Of a stretch of DNA of 64,000 nt, positions 59,419-64,000 are shown one piece after another. Every line of letters begins with the position of its first letter. Position 1 is the first letter of the stretch. The DNA is from Myxococcales bacterium (GTDB lineage: Bacteria; Myxococcota_A; Polyangia; Nannocystales; Nannocystaceae), in assembly GCA_020633335.1 (NCBI GenBank), contig JACKDU010000005.1, forward strand, positions 310,001 through 374,000, read 5' to 3'. The translations under genes and the position numbers were made by a program. Under the pieces are notes generated by a model, which saw only the letters and a list, made by a program, of their open reading frames with translations, had not been told where the DNA came from and ran no database searches.

Positions 59419-60975
59419 TCAGTCCTGCGGCCAGGGCTCGGGGCGCTCCTGCGAGGGCGGCGGCTCCTCGGCGCCGCGGGCCCGCAGGTTGTCGATGAAG
59501 ATCCGGATGTACTTCAGGTCATCCTCGATGTCGGCGTCGGGGTTCTGGGCGAGCCAGCCGTCGACCGCCTCGTCGAGCCCGAGGAGGACGTTGAGGGCGC
59601 CGCGGTCGTCCCCCGCCTGGGCCCGGATCGCCGCCATCTGGAAGCCCATGAAGATGTTGAGCATCACGAAGCCCTTCTCGACGCTCGCGCCCTCGAAGTA
59701 CGAGCCGGGATCCTCGGGGGCGATCGGCGCGTCGACGCTGAGGCTCTGCTCGACCATCTCCTTGCTCAGCGAGTCGCGGTAGCGGAGGGTGAGGTCGCCG
59801 ACGTAGTGGTCGGCGCCGACCGTTCCCTTCGCCGGCAGCACCTCGAGGAGGATCGCCCCGCCGCCGCCGCGGCGCCCGCCCTGGTTGTCGTCGACCGACT
59901 CGCGGTGGGCGAGCTGGAGGTTGGGGATCGTGATCTGGGCCTCGTTGCCGGTCGCCTCGAAGCGCTTGGTCCCGTAGATCCCGCGGAGGACGTAGTCGCC
60001 GCTGACGCCGACGTCGATCGTCACCTCCTCGGCGAGCGGCACCGTGAAGGAGGTGACCTCCTCGACGAAGACCTCCTGGACGGCGGCCGGATCCTGCAAG
60101 AAGTAGAAGGAGCCGGAGCCGCCCTCGGAGAGCGTCTGCATCAGGGTGACGTCGAAGTCGGTGCCGACGCCGATGGTCGTCAGGCCGAGGCCGAGCTCGT
60201 TGTAGGCGGCGGCCATCTCGATGATCTTGGCGTCGCTGGTGATCCCCTCGGTCGCCACCCCGTCGGAGAGGAGGATCACCCGGTTCTGCCAGCCGTCGGC
60301 GGCGTGGGCCTCGGCGAGCTCGAAGGCCGAGCGGAGGCCGTCGTAGAGGTTGGTGCCGCCGCTCGCGTCGAGGGCGTTGATCGCGTTGACGAGGTCGGGG
60401 TCGTCACCGGGGACGAACTCGGTGTAGGTCGCGGCGCTGGTCGAGAAGAGGACCAGCGAGATCCGATCCTGGGGGTCGAGGGCGTCGAGCATGCGCTCGA
60501 GCCCCTCGCGGACGTAGTAGATGCTCTCGCCGGCCATCGAGCCCGAGACGTCGATCGCCAGGGCGAGGTTGAGGGGCGGGCGATCGAGGAGCGCGGGGTC
60601 GATCGGCGTGTTCATGCCGAGGAGGACGGTCGTGCAATTCGAGCCGTTGATCATGTTGCCCATCTGGCCGAAGAGGCCGTGGAGGCAGACGTTGTCGCCG
60701 CAATCGGGGGTCGGCAGCGGGATCTTGTGCTCGTTGAAGAAGCCGACGTCGTCGATGGTCTCGGGGGCTGGGATCTCGCCGTCCTCGAGGATCTGCTTGA
60801 AGAGGCCGAAGTCCTGGGCGCCGCCCTGGCCGACCCCGGCGCCGCCGCCCGAGTCGCCCCAGCCGGACTCGTCGGCGACCCCTCCGCCGCAGGCGGGGGT
60901 GAGGGCGAGGAGGGCGAGGAGCGCGGCCGGCCGCGCGAGGCGGCCGGCGATCGAGGTGTTCGTTGGAGCGTTCAT
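59419..60975 (-). CDS. VWA-domain lipoprotein
   Basis: 518 residues from the ATG at 60975. Lipobox Cys29 (ALTPAC), Gly-rich linker, two Cys (CGDNVC), then a von Willebrand factor A domain from about 135 with MIDAS DVSGS (142-146), SGGTNLYDGL and LLSDGVATEG. A C-terminal beta region (EEVTIDVGVSGDYVLRGIYG) and helical tail follow, as in the bacterial inter-alpha-trypsin inhibitor/YfbK-like group. Surface metal-dependent protein binding is likely. The upstream gene start is at 62620 on the same strand, so they form a possible unit. Confidence 0.86.
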   Translation of the reverse strand: MNAPTNTSIAGRLARPAALLALLALTPACGGGVADESGWGDSGGGAGVGQGGAQDFGLFKQILEDGEIPAPETIDDVGFFNEHKIPLPTPDCGDNVCLHGLFGQMGNMINGSNCTTVLLGMNTPIDPALLDRPPLNLALAIDVSGSMAGESIYYVREGLERMLDALDPQDRISLVLFSTSAATYTEFVPGDDPDLVNAINALDASGGTNLYDGLRSAFELAEAHAADGWQNRVILLSDGVATEGITSDAKIIEMAAAYNELGLGLTTIGVGTDFDVTLMQTLSEGGSGSFYFLQDPAAVQEVFVEEVTSFTVPLAEEVTIDVGVSGDYVLRGIYGTKRFEATGNEAQITIPNLQLAHRESVDDNQGGRRGGGGAILLEVLPAKGTVGADHYVGDLTLRYRDSLSKEMVEQSLSVDAPIAPEDPGSYFEGASVEKGFVMLNIFMGFQMAAIRAQAGDDRGALNVLLGLDEAVDGWLAQNPDADIEDDLKYIRIFIDNLRARGAEEPPPSQERPEPWPQD

Positions 60976-61018
60976 CGTGGATGTCCGTAGAGTCATGTTG
61001 TCGATGCGGGTCGGCGGC

Positions 61019-62620
61019 CTAGAGCGCGCCGGTGTAGACAGCGACCATCTCGATGTCGTTGCCGGTCCAGCTGGGGCCCTCGGAGCAGGCGCTGTTGACG
61101 AGGATCCGCTCCTCGCCGTGGACCAGGTGGAGGTCGAGCTTCGAGTCGCCGTCGTCGAGCGTGAGCGTCTGGCCGAGCTCGAGGGTGGCGGTGGCGAGCT
61201 GGCCGCGCTTGGCGGTCAGCGAGATCGGCCGGGCGACGGTGCCGCAGGCGTCGGGGGCCGGCTCGCAGCCGAACTCGCCGCGGACGCCGAAGGTGGTGTC
61301 GACCAGCACCGGCAGGCTCTCGCCGGCGCTGAGGTAGAGCTCGGCGAAGTCGACCAGCGGCTCCTGGCCGGGGCCGGCGATCTTGCGGACGTTCAGGTGC
61401 TGGCCGAGGACCTCGCCGCGGATCCAGTCGCCCACCTGGAAGGGGAAGAGGGCGGGCGGCATGCACACGTACCAGTCGGTCACCGCGTCCGGGGCGTCGC
61501 CGAAGTCGAGGCCGATGCAGCCGTCGGGGCCGACGTCGATGCCGGCGATCTGGACGTCGTCGCGGGTGAGGCTGGTCCAGGCGAGGCGGTCGCCGTCCTC
61601 CTGGAGGGCGCAGGCGTCGGCCGGGCGGTCCTCGAGGTCGGCGAGGGCGAAGAGGAGCTCGGGGCTCTTCGGCGAGTCGATCGAGAGGCCCTCCTCGCCC
61701 TCGGCCTCGGAGATGATCACGCCGCCCTCCTCGGCCGCGGCGCCGTCGTGCCAGACCTCGGGGTAGGCGCCGTTTTGCCAGAAGAGGAGGGTCTGGGGGA
61801 AGGCGTCGCCCTCGACCAGGACCGCGTGGCAGTCGCGGACGATCCCCTCCTGCTCGGCCGCGACCATGTTGCCGGGCGCGAGGGTCCAGGCCTCGGCCTC
61901 GCCGAAGACCGCCTCCGAGAGGTAGCGGCCGGGGTCGACCGCGACCTCGAAGCAGTCGAGCTCGGCGTCGGCGTGTGGCCGGCGGAGGCGGACGACCACG
62001 TCCTCGTTGGTCACGTTCTGGACGTAGACGTCGGCGCTCACCGGGTTGCTCCACCAATCGTCGTCGGTCCAGTCCTCCTCGGGCGGGCTGGTGGCGACCG
62101 AGAGGCAGACCCCGGCGCAGGCGAGCGATCCCTCGAGGGCGCGGAGCGAGCCGCGGGGCACCGGCTTGCTCATCGACGGCGCGAGGACCCGCCAGGAGAG
62201 CGCGAGCGCCGGGAGGGCGACGAGGTCGGTCGGGTCGACGGTGATCTTCCAGGGGAAGGCGACCATCCCCATCAGGCCGCTCCAGATCGACGCTGCCTCA
62301 TGGGACAGGTTGATCGCAGCGAAGACCGCGCCGACCGCGAGGTGGCAGAGGAAGAGGCCGCGGCGCGAGCTCGTGCGGGTGAGCGCGGCGAGGAGCGCGG
62401 GCGCGACCATCATCCCGGCGAAGTCGCTGAGCTTGCCGGTGAGGAGGTCGGGGAGGACGCCGGCGCCCTTGAGGAGGTGGTCGTTGATCCCGAGGGCGGC
62501 GAGGGAGGCGATCCAGGCCGGGGTCAGGAGCGCGCGCTCGGGGCGGAGCGCGGCGACCTCGTCGGCGGCGGTGGGGGCAGAGGCGGAGGCGGAGGAAGCA
62601 GGCCAGGTGAGAAGCGACAT
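61019..62620 (-). CDS. Hypothetical membrane-associated protein
   Basis: 533 residues from the ATG at 62620 (GGAGAGTCACCA upstream). The N-terminal third has four or five hydrophobic segments (LTPAWIASLAALGINDHLL, GMMVAPALLAALT, LCHLAVGAVFAAI, LVALPALALSWRVL). The rest is a large soluble domain with Trp/Cys/Asp-rich segments (DELDCFEVAVDPGRYL, DWYVCMPPALFPFQVGDWI, CEPAPDACG). No family recognised. It ends 44 bp before the VWA gene and is probably cotranscribed with it. Confidence 0.7.
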   Translation of the reverse strand: MSLLTWPASSASASAPTAADEVAALRPERALLTPAWIASLAALGINDHLLKGAGVLPDLLTGKLSDFAGMMVAPALLAALTRTSSRRGLFLCHLAVGAVFAAINLSHEAASIWSGLMGMVAFPWKITVDPTDLVALPALALSWRVLAPSMSKPVPRGSLRALEGSLACAGVCLSVATSPPEEDWTDDDWWSNPVSADVYVQNVTNEDVVVRLRRPHADAELDCFEVAVDPGRYLSEAVFGEAEAWTLAPGNMVAAEQEGIVRDCHAVLVEGDAFPQTLLFWQNGAYPEVWHDGAAAEEGGVIISEAEGEEGLSIDSPKSPELLFALADLEDRPADACALQEDGDRLAWTSLTRDDVQIAGIDVGPDGCIGLDFGDAPDAVTDWYVCMPPALFPFQVGDWIRGEVLGQHLNVRKIAGPGQEPLVDFAELYLSAGESLPVLVDTTFGVRGEFGCEPAPDACGTVARPISLTAKRGQLATATLELGQTLTLDDGDSKLDLHLVHGEERILVNSACSEGPSWTGNDIEMVAVYTGAL

Positions 62621-62792
62621 TGGTGACTCTCCGGCTGGGGTAGTCGCCGCCGACGGGGGGCGGTTCACCGATCCCTCGAGAAAATGTTGAAGGGCCGCAG
62701 GAGGCCACTACGGGCCCTCTGGTGCCGCCGCGCTCTTTGCGCGCATGGGCCCGGGCGGGGCGAGAGCGCCCTCGCCGGGGCGGCCTCGGTAG

Positions 62793-63650
62793 CTACGCCG
62801 CCGGGCCGCGCCCGAGCCCCGAGGCGACCACCGCCCCGGCCGCCAGGAGGTTCGCCAGCGGCAGGAGGAGGGGTCCGAGGAAGGGGATCAGGGCGAGGAG
62901 CGCGAGGGTGAGGTAGCCGAGGAGGAGGGTCGCCAGGGTCGAGCCGCCGCGGAGGAAGGGGAGGGCGTCGCCCAGCCAGACCGCGAGCGTCGCCATCCCG
63001 GCGCCGAGGAGGACCAGGAGGAGGAGCGCGAGCGCCGGGATCAGCGGGATCCCGATCACCGAGACCGCGAGGACGACCGTCGCCGGGACCGTCAGGAGCG
63101 CGAGGAGGAGCCCGCTGAGCGCCGAGATGAGCGGCCGGCGATTCAGGAAGGACGCCGCCCGGCGGACCCGCGCGGGCGCGAGCGCGCCGACCAGGAAGGC
63201 GACGAGGAAGGAGCCGAGGAGCTGGAGCTCGGTGAAGAGGACGCCGAGGAGCGAGCGGGGGATCGACGGCAGGACGATCACCCGGCCGAGGGTCCGCTCG
63301 CTCAGGGTGCCGAGGTCGCCGGAGAGGTCGACCGCGTCGCCCTGGAGGACGGCGTCGCTGTCCCGAGAGACATGTCCTCCGACGCTGATCGCGTCGCCGC
63401 GGACGGCCGCGCCGGGGGCCAGCGAGACGTCGCCGCCGATCGCCACCGCGTCGCCGTCGACCTCGCCGTCGACCCGGAGGTCGCCGCCGATGACGACGAT
63501 CCCGTCGACCCGCTGGCCGGCGCCGACGACCTGATCGCGGCCGATCGCCACCGCGTCGACCTGGCGCTCGATCGCCACCCCGCCGGGCGCCGGCTCGTCG
63601 GCGACGAGGTCGGCCGAGAGGAGGGCGGCGGCGGCGAGGAGGGCGAGCAT
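62793..63650 (-). CDS. Polymer-forming (bactofilin-like) beta-repeat domain with C-terminal membrane helices
   Basis: 285 residues. Signal-like N-terminus (LALLAAAALLSA), then repeats of a beta-helix type (VGAGQRVDGIVVIGGDLRVDGEVDGDAVAIGGDVSLAPGAAVRGDAISVGGHV), similar to bactofilin and to the periplasmic polymer-forming modules. The last ~150 residues are four or five membrane segments ending in a Gly/Ala/Arg tail. This arrangement of an outer beta helix tethered to membrane helices occurs in proteins of unknown function. The 20-bp dispersed word (63359-63378) falls in the beta region. Confidence 0.72.
   Translation of the reverse strand: MLALLAAAALLSADLVADEPAPGGVAIERQVDAVAIGRDQVVGAGQRVDGIVVIGGDLRVDGEVDGDAVAIGGDVSLAPGAAVRGDAISVGGHVSRDSDAVLQGDAVDLSGDLGTLSERTLGRVIVLPSIPRSLLGVLFTELQLLGSFLVAFLVGALAPARVRRAASFLNRRPLISALSGLLLALLTVPATVVLAVSVIGIPLIPALALLLLVLLGAGMATLAVWLGDALPFLRGGSTLATLLLGYLTLALLALIPFLGPLLLPLANLLAAGAVVASGLGRGPAA
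63359..63378. repeat. Short dispersed palindromic word, copy 2
   Basis: 19 of 20 bases match 16632-16651 (both contain TGTCCCGAG and GACATGTCCT). The word is in another reading frame here, encoding HVSRDS rather than DMSLGT. Confidence 0.6.
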
Positions 63651-63696
63651 CGGGCTTCAATCCTGCCCCGAGCCCGAGCCGGGGGGCGCGAAAAAA

Positions 63697-64000
63697 CTAC
63701 TCGGCGCGGCGATCGCTCCGCGGGTCGAGGGGGTCGAGCTGGATCGACCCGGTCAGCGGCGTGATCCCGAGGAGGTGGCTCCCCTCGCCGTCGACGATCA
63801 CGTGGTAGGTGCCGGCGGGGAGGCGGAGCTGGTGGGTGAGCTTCTCCGGCGCGAGGGTCTGGCGGCACATCATGACCTGCGGGACCTGGTCGCAGGTGGC
63901 GATGATCGAGGTGTAGAAGATGTGGCCGTTGCCGGCGCCGCCGGCCGAGACGAGGAGCGAGAGATCGGTCGGCTGGCTGAGCTGGAGCCGCCAGATCGAC
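63697..64000 (-). CDS. Partial gene, C-terminus of a pre-peptidase-like domain protein
   Basis: A minus-strand frame is open from the window edge to a TAG (63697-63699), 100 residues. Reading: SIWRLQLSQPTDLSLLVSAG, then HIFYTSIIATC, LAPEKLTHQLRLPAGTYHVIVDG and a Pro/Asp/Arg tail. The segment AGTYHVIVDG is typical of the pre-peptidase C-terminal (PPC) beta-sandwich of secreted proteins. No start is in the window, so family is tentative. Confidence 0.65.
   Translation of the reverse strand, partial: SIWRLQLSQPTDLSLLVSAGGAGNGHIFYTSIIATCDQVPQVMMCRQTLAPEKLTHQLRLPAGTYHVIVDGEGSHLLGITPLTGSIQLDPLDPRSDRRAE

Overview
The window is very GC-rich DNA with almost no non-coding space. Its gene content points to a myxobacterium (phylum Myxococcota), most likely of the Nannocystis/Plesiocystis/Enhygromyxa group. 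The signs are many lipoproteins whose lipobox Cys is followed by long Ser/Thr/Gly/Ala linkers, 'Myxococcus cysteine-rich' disulfide repeats, an ADYC-domain protein, VCBS/FG-GAP and IgGFc-binding secreted proteins, a Ser/Thr kinase with a large C-terminal helical-repeat region, and sterol-type enzymes. The taxonomic placement is inference; no rRNA or tRNA gene is visible.

Layout. 1-4068: a partial lipoprotein, a VCBS lipoprotein, an MmcQ/YjbR protein and another lipoprotein; the last two are bracketed by two inverted copies of a ~180-bp palindromic element. 4070-9748: a sterol desaturase/hydroxylase, a 3beta-HSD-type dehydrogenase and a TetR regulator on the minus strand, divergent from an aldehyde dehydrogenase and a GMC alcohol oxidoreductase; this is a plausible stepwise sterol or lipid alcohol oxidation cluster. 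9839-17495: a PAS hybrid histidine kinase, a flavin monooxygenase, a PotD-like binding lobe fused to a histidine phosphotransfer (Hpt) domain, a small protein, and an ABC ATPase with a double permease. 17616-22317: secreted lipoproteins and a membrane protein/winged-helix regulator pair. 22351-27150: an operon of ADYC lipoprotein, zinc-finger Ser/Thr kinase and a tail-anchored protein. 27358-32085: an L7/L12-like protein, a small CxxC protein and the complete Tol-Pal system in the order pal-tolQ-tolR-tolA-tolB. 32369-35944: mfd. 35949-44428: an OmpA-type porin, two cysteine-repeat/glycine-rich surface proteins, MsrA and a phosphodiesterase with Vps62 repeats. 44486-53382: lipid metabolism (acyl-CoA dehydrogenase, PHA-granule protein, acyl-CoA ligase), a PhoX-like phosphatase with a collagen-like linker, and an isoaspartyl peptidase. 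53513-64000: small lipoproteins, one frameshifted gene, a BtpA-family protein, MscS, a VWA lipoprotein and membrane proteins.

Most of the window therefore concerns the cell envelope: the Tol-Pal motor, OmpA proteins, more than a dozen secreted lipoproteins and surface adhesin-like proteins, with signalling (hybrid kinase, Hpt fusion, Ser/Thr kinase) and lipid/sterol oxidation interspersed. The most unusual items are the PotD-Hpt fusion, the four-enzyme sterol-like cluster under one TetR, the inverted dispersed element, the ADYC-kinase operon, and the L7/L12-like/CxxC pair next to tolB.
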